Below, piece by piece: positions 1 through 9,034 of a stretch of DNA of 64,000 bases. The translations under genes were made by a program, and so were the position numbers. The notes beneath the pieces are model-generated. The model searched no databases. It was not told the origin of the DNA and worked only from the letters and a program-made list of their open reading frames with translations. Each line of letters starts with the position of its first letter. Position 1 is the first letter of the stretch. Source of the DNA: Gamsiella multidivaricata (lineage: Eukaryota > Mortierellomycota > Mortierellomycetes > Mortierellales > Mortierellaceae); NCBI RefSeq assembly GCF_025024155.1, contig NW_026251771.1:169652-233651 (forward strand). The letters are read 5' to 3'.

Positions 1-793
1 TGGACGTTAGTGTACATATTACAAACATTGCGACAGTCTCAATTGCTCCGGACGATCGCCATCGCGCGATAATATCGAGCGCCAGTAGCATTTTGTTTTT
101 GTTTTTGCTTACCCACAAAGTGATTTAAACACAACTATTTGAGATGACAGGAGAGAGGAAAAAGGAGGGGGAGGGTCCTTTGTCAGCCTTGCGTTTAGAT
201 GGATGCACATCAAACTATGCCACAGCCGCATGTAATATATCCTGACGATAACAGATACAATGCAGAGTATCGGGTCGCTTTCTTCATATATCCAATGTAC
301 ACATTGGACGTAGTGTGTGTATATGAAGGGTTAGGTTCACTTGCCTGGATGGTCAATGCAGTCTAAGGAGATACATCACAAGAAAATTAGCAGAGTCGAT
401 TAGTATGCCAATGTCCTTTTTCCAAAGAAAATCCGCCTATTGCAGATGTCTCCTGCTCAAAAGTAACATTGCCACCAATCTCTCAAACAAATGGGACGAT
501 AACACATGTGGTTTCACTGTTCTTCAGCGACAGAACAACAGGTTCTCTCGGCCCCATGTCCCCCCATCTCTTTTGTATTCAAACTCAGAGCGAGAGCGAG
601 GCGATAGCTGCATGGGAAGATGGGCAAGATGCCAGACCAGAGCTGGGGCAATCATGCAGCTGGTAAAGGGAAAATAGGCGCGCAACTCCTACTTTGACAA
701 GAAAGAAGCATGGAACAAGTGCAGGGTTTGTTGACGTGATGACTCGTTCCGTTAACGGATATAGGAGCATTGACAAAAAAGAACAAGCACAAG

Positions 794-845
794 GGCAAGA
801 CAAGGCAGGGCAAGACAAGGCAGGGCAGGGCAAGACAAGGCAGGA
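794..845. repeat. 15-bp purine-rich minisatellite
   Basis: Three to four imperfect copies of a unit reading CAAGACAAGGCAGGG lie in tandem. The strand is strongly purine-biased, and this explains the Pro/Leu/Cys-rich open frames seen on the minus strand here. Confidence 0.8.
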
Positions 846-1429
846 GGAAGAGGGACGACAAGGAAAAGATGCATAATACAACGATGCAGAGGTGGGATGT
901 TCGAGATGATAGCCAGTAAGCACCGCGATTGGTTCGAGGGCAGCATTGGGCAGGTAGCAATGTAGCCATGGGTTGGGAGTTTCTATATGCCTGGGTGTTC
1001 ATGTTTACCTTGCCAACGCCTCCGTCCTATTGCGAGCGAATAAGAAGCAGGATTGCACGAGTTTGGTTAGAGTCAGTCGTTCATCTCCACGGATGGCAGG
1101 AGGTTCAGACGGACTTACCCCGAGGACGACCAGCTTGTAGAGCATCATCATGTGGTGGAATGGAGGATTAGTCCGAGACTGGAGAGTGAGGGGATGAGAG
1201 GTGTGAGGTAGTGGAGGTGTGCAGTGCGGGGCGGTAAGAGGGGCAAGAGGGGTAAGGAGGGTCTTGCTTGGGAAGGGAGGAGGAGGCCTGGTTGGGGTTA
1301 TGGGCTGCTCGGTCTCTTCTCGTTGGCTGCAGAAAAGAGTGAAGGGTGTGGCAGGCGTAGGGAGTGCGAGGAGCGAAGAGCGAAGGGTAAAGAGCGAGGA
1401 GGGAGGGAGGGAGGGATGGAAAGATAGGA

Positions 1430-1565
1430 AGAAGAAGAAGAAGGAGGAGGAGGAGGAGGAGGAGGAGGAGGAGGAGGAGGAGGAGGAGATGAGGAAAAGG
1501 AAGGAAAGGGGGAAAGGAAAGAAAGAAAGAAAGAAAGAAAGAAAGAAAAAGAAAAAGAAAAAGGG
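1430..1565. repeat. GAA/GAG and GAAA microsatellites
   Basis: A (GAA)n tract grades into (GAG)n up to about 1488, then a (GAAA)n tract runs from about 1516 to 1560. This makes an almost pure purine strand of over 130 bases. The poly-Glu and poly-Leu open frames across it are low-complexity artefacts. Confidence 0.9.
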
Positions 1566-1920
1566 AAGCGACGAATAAGGTCCTCACTCTCTCGGCCAAT
1601 CTCATTGCAACCTCTGGATATGTGCGAAGGGCTACTCAATAGCATATCCTATTCACTCTTCTGCATGAACCCTCCCATCGCACCGCGCTATCCCAATACC
1701 ACTGCTGGACTATATACAACACGCTCAAGTACATACTTGGACACTTTACCTCTGTATGGACTGCTCCCTCTTTCAACCACTCCCACTACGACCTTGTCGA
1801 TGCGCCTCTCCCGGCAGAAACCCTTCCCGCCCAAGCATCACTCCACCCGGCCCCTCCTTCCCCCCCCCCTCTTTTGCTTTTCCTTTTCCTTCTGTCTCCC
1901 TCTCGATCTGATCAGATGTC

Positions 1921-2345
1921 CTGTGTGTATGTGTGTATGTGTGTATGTGTGTATGTGTGTATGTGTGAAGGCAATGTGTGTGTGTATATGTTGTGCCGTC
2001 CATTTGCTGTGGCGTATGCATGCACATGCTCCCTTGCAAGTCCTCTTTGGTCTACCACAACATTTTGAATGTCAGCATCTCAAGAAAAAGCTGTGCATGT
2101 TAGTCCGGCAAGCATATCGCTTGTTTGTGTGTGTTCCATCAAAGGGTCCAAGGTCCATCTCTAGTTTCTTGTGCTTGTGCTTGTGCTTGTGCTTGTGCTT
2201 GTGCTTGTGCCCGACATTGGCGTTGGCATTGACATTGGCATTGACAGTGCAATGTAGTCCTTCTATCGCGTCCTGTCATTTCGAAAAGCAGGAAAAAAGA
2301 CCAAGTATGAAAGGAAACATGAAGGGAAACATGAAGGGAAAGGTA
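1921..2345. repeat. cluster of short tandem repeats
   Basis: Several unrelated short repeats follow one another: a TGTGTATG-type array at about 1923-1985, a (GCTTGT) 6-mer array with about seven units at 2168-2210, GGCATTGACATT-type units at 2218-2247, and a 12-mer AAGGGAAACATG at about 2308-2341. Confidence 0.8.
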
Positions 2346-2987
2346 GACATGTATACCGCATAAGCAACATACACACAGACATACATAAGTAAAAAAAATC
2401 CTCATCGATAACGATGCGTGTATATGCTGTCTGTCTCTGCACAGCGAACACAAAGGGATGAATCGGAGCAAATGGCTCTGCGCGGTCGTACCGTTCCCTT
2501 ACTTTGTGCAACTCTGACCCACGCAGACTCCTGCGGGCGGCTTACTGCACTCGGCGCTTTTTTATTATTTTGTTCTCCCATTTTTCTGCTTTATTCATGC
2601 TGCTTCCATTCTCATTTCCTGGACATTTATTTTAGCAGTGAACCAAAAGATTGGGCAATTCTCTATTGCGTCTTCAGCTCAAAGGGGGCGCATAAGTGGT
2701 GATGACACGATTCATTTGTACGATTAAAAAACGGAGAGAAGGATAAGAGTGGCTGGACGATAACGCGTCCCATTAACGTTCTCCAGTTTTCATGGGAATC
2801 ATCCTTTGTAATGCTGTTCAGCAACATATGGAAAACCATCTCGTTACCTCACTGCGTCCTTCTTCGCAAAGCAACTTGCCACGGTTTTGTTTGGTCTGCA
2901 TGAATGAGTCTGTCCCAACGCCAAATAAACAAGACGAAGAGAAAGAAGAAGAAAAAACTTCCTCCCCAGATGCTCCCGCCCTTTACC

Positions 2988-3052
2988 CCCATGCCTATGC
3001 CTATGCCCATGCTCATGCCCATGCTTATGCCCATGCTTGCGCCCACGCCCAC
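2988..3052. repeat. ATGCCY hexamer repeat
   Basis: Around ten degenerate copies of a hexamer ATGCCY/ATGCTY lie in tandem. The unit differs from fungal telomere repeats such as TTAGGG, so I do not read it as telomeric. Confidence 0.8.
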
Positions 3053-3159
3053 AAGTGTACTGTACGCGGAAAACGCGTACTCATGTCCTCGTACGCCTGC
3101 CCGGGCTGAGTGCCCTCGGCTTCCATGGTGCATGGACCAATTCGCCCTCCTCCCTCCTT

Positions 3160-3220
3160 TCCCTCCCTTTCTCTTTTTCTTTCTCTTTTTCTTTTTCTTT
3201 TTCTTTTTCTTTCTCACATC
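3160..3220. repeat. CTTTTT hexamer pyrimidine tract
   Basis: A hexamer array CTTTTT/CTTTCT makes a pure pyrimidine tract followed by a T run at about 3247. It yields poly-Phe/Ser frames on plus and poly-Lys/Glu frames on minus, none gene-like. Confidence 0.85.
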
Positions 3221-4534
3221 CGTCCGTCTTTGTCCACCTGGGAAGATTTTTTTTTTTCTTTTGAACAACAAACAGAACTCTGTGCATGGTGCATGTATGC
3301 ACGCAAGGCGGGAAACTCTTTGGGATGGAAGAAGAAAAAAAAACTCCAGGGTGGCAGAGCTTGATGTATGCTCGCGTAAGGCATCTGAACGGTCAGACAA
3401 TACCTACGAATATAGTCTTAGCACCTTGCCGCCTACCGCAGAAGCCACAATCCATGACCATTCGACAGGGCCCATCATTGAGCGGGAGGGATTACACGAT
3501 CGTGTACCTCGCTGTACGGGCGCAAGGAAACTGGTGCCCAAGAACACAATCGAACCTTGTGATCAAGAATGTTCGAGAGGTAGTAGCTTTTTAATGGCTG
3601 ACCATGTATCCGGCTGATGTGTGGTACCCCTCGGAGTAAATAGTCCCCCGCCGGATCTTGACACTATTGTCGTTCGATATAGCCACGCTTTGTCAGCCGG
3701 TACCCTGAGCCGATTCTTCTCACGTCTTCGTCCTCCTCTCTCCCCTATTTTTCGTTTCCTTCTGTCGGATTGCTAACCTCTCCTCACCATATCCGTGCAT
3801 GAATGGGCCCTTCTTCGCCCTTCATAAGCAAATGCAATCGCAAAACCCAATCGCGAGGGGGGGTTTTTTTTTTTTGGGAAATCCACAGTGCAGCCCTTTC
3901 GTACCATTCTAAAGCACCGGATCGAGCCCTCACGGTGGCACAAAGAGCTGCGGCAATAGAATATTATGCAGAAATGGCCTTTCCCCCCCCCCATGACTAG
4001 ACTATACACTTGTGCATACAGACCCTGACCCGGTTCTCTATAGATATTGCTTTGGAGGTGAAGGCGCCTATTGTAGGTCCGCACACTATGGGCTCGCTTT
4101 ATTGTTTCTAGAAGAACCTCGCTTACAAAGACCCCATCTCCCCAGGGTGCACCTGTGACCTATCACAGGACGCGATTATCGGTGGCGAACCGGTTTGTGA
4201 TCGACACTTGGTCTCACCCTCGGGCGCACGCGCCGATTCTCTTTTGCTTCTGTTTTCGGACTCGAAGTGGACCTATCACAAGCGTGTCGTTCCATACACT
4301 GGGCGGTCTAAACGGGTGCTGGCAGTCTAAATGAGAGAGCCCTTCCTTGCTGCGGAGGCCCTGCCCCTTTCAGGAGGGCTCTTCCGAGGGATAGACGGTG
4401 GCAGTGTTTCAAGGGCGGGAAGGGTGCTGGGGATCCTCCGAAGGTGCTAACGCTGCTACGCCCCCATGTTAGTGGGCTGTCAGGAAACTGGACGCATCAA
4501 AAAAAAAAGGGGGGGGGAGCCTGTGGGGTTTATT

Positions 4535-6244
4535 CTACTGCAGCGGCCACTCACCCTCGTTTCTCTGCATTTCTGATCCCGTGGTGTGGGACGGAGCCAG
4601 TGCAAGGGCATTGTCCTGGTCACGCAGCTCCTCGTTGAGCTCTGCCAGGGCACGGGTCTGGCGACGTATCGATAGCAAGGCCTGAGGTGATTTTCTATGT
4701 AGCTCAAACATAGAGTTCTTTTCCACTTGTCCAGATCCATCCTTGTCCCCAGACTGAGGGTCCTGACCCATGTCCGCTGTATCTGCAACCGAGACCGCAG
4801 ACGCAACCCCAGTCGGGATATGATCCTCACTCGTTTTCGGTATGCTCCTATTCCTCGACGAATCCCTGCGAGAAGATGCGCTCGGCCTGCAATTGCCGCT
4901 GGTCTGTGACATGGACGACGACCTTGTCCGATGCGGCGGAAGTGCGCTTGACCGTGGTGATGGTGGTGGCTGAGGAAAGTAAACGAACTGCTGCTGCGCG
5001 GCCTGTGTGATATCATCCTGATAGCTCTCAGCAGCTGCTCCGTCGCGTAGATCGTTGATACCACTGCCGCTACGGATATGGGATGATTCGAATTCCTCGT
5101 AAGGTGAATGACGGTAATGTCCATGTGGTGACCCAGGGCCCCCAGTGCTGTAATGGTCTTCACTAAATCCATGTCCGTGCCCTAGATACCCGACGCGTCC
5201 TGTATAGTTGGCAGCATACCGATCATGGTAACTTCTCGCCATTGCAGCTCCAGCGACATCGTATGCCCCCTCTTTGTCATATTCGTGCCACCCTCCTGTC
5301 ACTCGCGTGCCTCCGTCGCCTCCACTGCCGTGGCGGCCGCTGCGTGGCGATCCCATGCCTGGATGGTCCCAAGGCTCTAATCCGACGGGCATCAACTCTA
5401 CAGCTTTCTCTTTCCCTGCTCGCCATCGCCTTCTCTTTCGGATCCAGCCGATTAGGATGACTGTCGCACAAGCAGATACCAGGACCAGGGCTGCCACGAT
5501 TATCAGGATGATCTGCCAAGTTTGAAGGCCTGTGCTGTGAGACAATGGATTCTGGGATGAAGATGCTGATGGAGGGAGGGGTTGAAACGGGTCAGGAATG
5601 ATAGTTGGTCTCCTGGTGGTTGTGTATTTGGTGCTGTAGATCGTCGTCGTTGATCCGGAGATTACGGCCGTCTGTGGCACCACTGTCGTGATGGTGACAA
5701 TCGACACCGTGGTGATGTATTGGGTGGTATACGGCGTCGTGGTCGTCATTGGTGTGGTTTCCTCGGGCGGCTGTGGGCCTTGCATCGTTTTGATCGTCGG
5801 AATTGTTGGTGGAGGTGGTTGTGTAGGCTGCGTTGCAATGCTAGTAGTTGGTTCTGGGTTTGCATTCGTCGGCGGTGGTTCTGAAGAGAATTGCGTGGGT
5901 GCAGTAGTGCTGGGGAATGGTGGGTCGGTCGTCGTTGTTGTTGGTGTTACAGGCGGATACGTTGACTCAGTAGTGATGGCTGTAGCAAGTGGCGATGTAG
6001 TCTCTGCCGTCGGAACAGGGGGAGGAGAAGGCATGGCAATGGCTATTGTAGGTGGTGGTTCTTGCGGTGCCATGGTCGCTAATGCGCAGGTGGTGATCCA
6101 GGCACCAAAAGTACGCTGGATGAAGTGGGACAGCCAGAAAAAGGCGGTGGAGCGGATACAAGCACAGTTACTAGGCAGACGTGCGACCCCGATCTGTTGA
6201 ATGGAAATGGAGGGTGGAAATGGGTTAGCTGGAGGTGAGAGCAC
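4535..6244 (-). CDS. Ser/Thr/Pro-rich single-pass membrane protein (putative wall sensor/mucin-like)
   Basis: A single open frame encodes up to 569 residues. A hydrophobic N-terminal stretch (about residues 31-57) could act as a signal peptide. Next comes a Pro/Thr/Ser-rich ectodomain of about 180 residues, typical of heavily O-mannosylated surface proteins. One clear transmembrane helix follows at about residues 245-267, flanked by a basic stop-transfer cluster (RKRRRW). The cytoplasmic tail of about 300 residues is rich in Gly, His, Ser and Arg, with Pro-rich patches. This layout resembles fungal Wsc/Mid2-like sensors and mucin-like proteins, but no WSC cysteine domain is visible, so sensing is only inferred. 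The start is uncertain. The next ATG (6073) would lose the hydrophobic leader, so I keep the long frame, but an unseen upstream exon is possible. Confidence 0.72.
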   Translation of the reverse strand: MLSPPANPFPPSISIQQIGVARLPSNCACIRSTAFFWLSHFIQRTFGAWITTCALATMAPQEPPPTIAIAMPSPPPVPTAETTSPLATAITTESTYPPVTPTTTTTDPPFPSTTAPTQFSSEPPPTNANPEPTTSIATQPTQPPPPTIPTIKTMQGPQPPEETTPMTTTTPYTTQYITTVSIVTITTVVPQTAVISGSTTTIYSTKYTTTRRPTIIPDPFQPLPPSASSSQNPLSHSTGLQTWQIILIIVAALVLVSACATVILIGWIRKRRRWRAGKEKAVELMPVGLEPWDHPGMGSPRSGRHGSGGDGGTRVTGGWHEYDKEGAYDVAGAAMARSYHDRYAANYTGRVGYLGHGHGFSEDHYSTGGPGSPHGHYRHSPYEEFESSHIRSGSGINDLRDGAAAESYQDDITQAAQQQFVYFPQPPPSPRSSALPPHRTRSSSMSQTSGNCRPSASSRRDSSRNRSIPKTSEDHIPTGVASAVSVADTADMGQDPQSGDKDGSGQVEKNSMFELHRKSPQALLSIRRQTRALAELNEELRDQDNALALAPSHTTGSEMQRNEGEWPLQ

Positions 6245-6978
6245 TAGAAGAAATTATGAAACGAGAAGGAGGATAAAGGATGCAGAAGAATGGAACTGTC
6301 GGTGTAGAGAATGGGGCAGGTTATTTGCGAAGTGCTAGAAGGTTAGGATGGCTGCCTGGATGTCGCCATGCAAGTCCTTATCCGAATGGTAAGCATGGAC
6401 CAGATCCCCTCCAGGAGAGCGCGGCGAGAACTATGAAAAGACGGCTATGTATGAAGAGGAAAAATAAAGGGGAGCAGAGAGACGCATGGCCAGGCCGTAA
6501 AAAAAGAACAAGGGGACTTCTGGTGTTTAAGGGGGGGGGGAGGAGCTGCTCCAGCGGCGGATGTTCTCTGGACCAGAACCGAATGGGCACCAGTGGAGCA
6601 CACATAGGACGCTTTTCTCGGCGAGTCCAGAGAACCATCCGATTCGATGCACGGAATTATCGAATGTCATCAAACTACGGGAAGCGTTCCTTGGCGCCTC
6701 CTACTTTTTCGGAAGTATACTGTACTGGCGCCTCAGAGTATCCGTGCTCCAGGATGCGGATCGAAGGATGGAGTCACAGCAAGATGAATACATGCTGCGG
6801 GTCTCCATTTCTGGCTCTTGCACAGAGCCGACACGCGATGCAACCAAGCACAGCAGTATGGACTGTGCGCATGTGGCGCATAGCAATTTTAATGGCAACC
6901 CTGCGTTTTATGCCTTATCACCGCTCATTCCAAATGCTTTATTCAAAAGTGCTGCGACAAGCATGAATGTCTATCAAC
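6245..6978. other. intergenic, no gene seen
   Basis: This stretch separates the membrane-protein start from the SET gene stop, so it holds the promoter of the former and the 3' UTR of the latter. A 228-codon plus-strand frame (6280-6966) shows no domain and irregular composition, and I do not call it. Confidence 0.5.
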
Positions 6979-7494
6979 TTATGCCTCCTGCTCGTCGTCC
7001 GAAAACTGCATCCGTGCTAAGAAGGACTCTCCAGCCTCATCGTCGCTGTCACTTAATTCGCTCCGACCCGATCCAGGGCTTTGGCCCACACCCTTTGCGC
7101 TTCCGTCCTGTCCTTCCTCCATATCTGGAAACCACAGGTTGGGCCCATATGAGATACAAAGCTCCTCCTCTGGATGGATCTCGCGTAGGGTAGTGTACCG
7201 GATCAGTTTGTTCTCAAAGTCCCGCTGGAAACCGACGTTGGGATTGTTGGAGTGGTTGAACATGCTGCCGAGGCCTAGCGCTAGAGCCATGCCGCCCTGC
7301 CATCGGTATGTGTAATGGTCGAGCTGGGTGTGCTGGCCGTGGGTATGATACTCCTCCGAGGGGAAGAGAAGGACCGGTGAGATATCAACGACTGTGCGAG
7401 CAGGGATGAATTTTCGGGTGACAACACCCCGGCCTTTTGCACCGCAATCCTGGATGCAGAGAGAACGTTGATCGAATAGCTGAGTGGGGTCCAT
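6979..7494 (-). CDS. small SET-domain protein, putative lysine methyltransferase
   Basis: Starting at the ATG at 7494, the frame encodes about 171 residues. The SET fold is nearly the whole protein. An N-terminal GRGVV segment is followed by the signature GSMFNHSNNPN (S-adenosylmethionine-binding NHS..PN motif) and then PEEELCISYG, the C-terminal GEEL.I.YG-like motif. An acidic Ser/Asp/Glu-rich tail ends the protein. No pre-SET or post-SET cysteines are visible, so it looks like the short stand-alone SET class rather than a classic histone methyltransferase; the substrate cannot be told. An in-frame ATG eight codons upstream (7518) is possible, but the shorter start matches the beginning of the conserved fold better. 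Confidence 0.8.
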   Translation of the reverse strand: MDPTQLFDQRSLCIQDCGAKGRGVVTRKFIPARTVVDISPVLLFPSEEYHTHGQHTQLDHYTYRWQGGMALALGLGSMFNHSNNPNVGFQRDFENKLIRYTTLREIHPEEELCISYGPNLWFPDMEEGQDGSAKGVGQSPGSGRSELSDSDDEAGESFLARMQFSDDEQEA

Positions 7495-8202
7495 GGCTAA
7501 CCATAGGAGAGATAACAAGAAAGTGTCGAGCTTTGGGGGGTCAGGGGCCGATGGAAGTGGCCAGGGGATGAGCAGTTGAAGGCTCCGGTTCCAGAGTGGG
7601 GGGGTTCCTGGAAATACGGAGTGGAGGAGAGGGACAGGAAATAGCCAATGCCCAGGTTATTGTCGAACAGGGGCAAGGAAGGATCCACAAACAACAACAA
7701 CAACAAAAATGTTTTTCTACAGGTGTGCTCGAATCTTGATTGTCCTTGAACACGAATTCTCAAGCAGCCATCCATGGGCACCTTGCATGCCCAGGCGAAT
7801 CCATCGCTGCCGAGGGCATTGTAAAGAAAGTGCAGCTGCAAGCGGTGCACTCATGGCGCTTGCTCCCTTTCCCCAATCCACCTTGCTCCCCATTCTCAAT
7901 GGTGCATCAACATGTGGCGGGTCAGCTTCAACCCACCACCGCCCGCTCCAATCGATACCACCCCTGGTTGCATTAATTCATGGACCTTGAAATAGAGTTT
8001 ACGCACTTCGTCTCAATGAGCTGTATTAAGCGCCACTGTTGCAAATTAGTGATGCGGAAACGTCCTGTACTCCTTGAGGTCCATTCGGATCAGCGCCCTC
8101 TGTTCTTTCCGCTTCTCATTTGCTTCACACGATCCGCAGCTTCGCCTTACGCCTCACCATCTATATAAACCACCTAATCCCTTGTCCCTGAACCGATCCA
8201 CC
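7495..8202. promoter_or_regulatory. divergent promoter region, SET gene / RQC1, with TATA-like box
   Basis: About 700 bases separate two divergently transcribed starts. A TATA-like CTATATAAAC lies at 8161-8170, only about 35 bases upstream of the RQC1 start codon. That would make the RQC1 5' leader very short unless transcription starts further upstream. No other gene is seen here. Confidence 0.45.
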
Positions 8203-9002
8203 ATGTCCAGTCGAGCCATGAAAAAACTACTCCGCGACTCAAACGGGCCTACGCCACTGAAGGACCGCGACCAGCATAACGCCACGACGGAGCTCCGCCC
8301 AGAAAACAAAGAGAACGAGGAACAGGATGCCAACGAAAACGGCAGTGAGGAAGAGGACGACTACATTGCCGAGAGGCCCTCTGCAAGGAATCTCTTTGCT
8401 CTGGTATGCTTTCATATCAAAACCGCAGCCGTGAATCAAGTTGTATCAGTTCGCCTCAGCGACCAACCAAAAGCACTCGTTTCTCTCAATAGCTGGACGA
8501 GGATGATCAGGAAGACGATTCCGAGCCCGACGAAGAGGACAAGGAGCCAACAGTATGTCTCCAAGTGTGTATACGTGTGTGCGTTTTGATGCAATGGCAC
8601 CCAGGACGTGTCGCTCACAGAATATGCTATCCGCCTTCGACTACGCCTGAGTAGAATATCATTCCAGTCGCGACCTCCAACAAAAAGAAGAAGAATAAGA
8701 AAAAGAAATCTGGAGCAAGCGCCGCTGTAGCCAACCCTTTTGATGCCCTCAAGGATGACAAGAATGATACAACAACAGCAGATACTGTAGATTCGACACC
8801 GATCTCAGAACAGGCCGACGACTCAACAGCAACTGCCAAGACAAAAAAGAACAAAAGGAAACAGAAAGGCAAAGCTGTTGCCAAATCCCTGGAGGAGATG
8901 AGCGTCGAGGAGTTCGAGAGGAGCCTTCAACAAATGAATCAAAAGTAAGGAAGTATACATTTTCCATGCGTTGCTTGTCCCCCCTCTGTTAATAGCAACT
9001 GA

Positions 9003-9034
<32 letters not shown>

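Larger units (their letters stand above)
1..4534. other. gene-free, microsatellite-rich intergenic region
   Basis: I find no supportable gene here. Long open frames exist on both strands, but they translate as simple repeats (poly-Glu, poly-Leu/Pro, poly-Cys/Val) and come from the microsatellites listed separately, with no recognisable domain. The stretch 3620-4440 has neither a repeat nor a gene that I recognise. It holds two copies of the 11-mer GACCTATCACA at 4157-4167 and 4270-4280. The region is probably intergenic, though short non-coding RNAs or unannotated UTRs cannot be excluded. Confidence 0.6.

Noticed and set aside
1168..1645. Open frames on minus with poly-Leu/Pro or Ser/Pro
   Set aside because: They are translations of the GAG/GAAA repeats; no domain and no splice partner.
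1605..2363. 252-codon plus-strand frame
   Set aside because: Its sequence is poly-Cys/Val/Leu from TGTGTATG and GCTTGT repeats; no gene-like composition.
2988..3052. Telomere-like repeat
   Set aside because: The unit ATGCCY differs from TTAGGG and related fungal telomere repeats, and genes lie on one side only by chance of the window.
5688..6200. 170-codon plus frame, Val/Gly-rich
   Set aside because: It is the antisense shadow of the Pro/Thr-rich ectodomain of the membrane protein on the minus strand.
6280..7193. Two overlapping plus frames (228 and 210 codons)
   Set aside because: The first has no domain and odd composition; the second overlaps the SET gene on the opposite strand.
8553..8654. 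Alternative acceptor at 8667 for RQC1 intron 2
   Set aside because: It breaks phase; the acceptor at 8654 keeps the frame and yields IIPVATSNKKKK.
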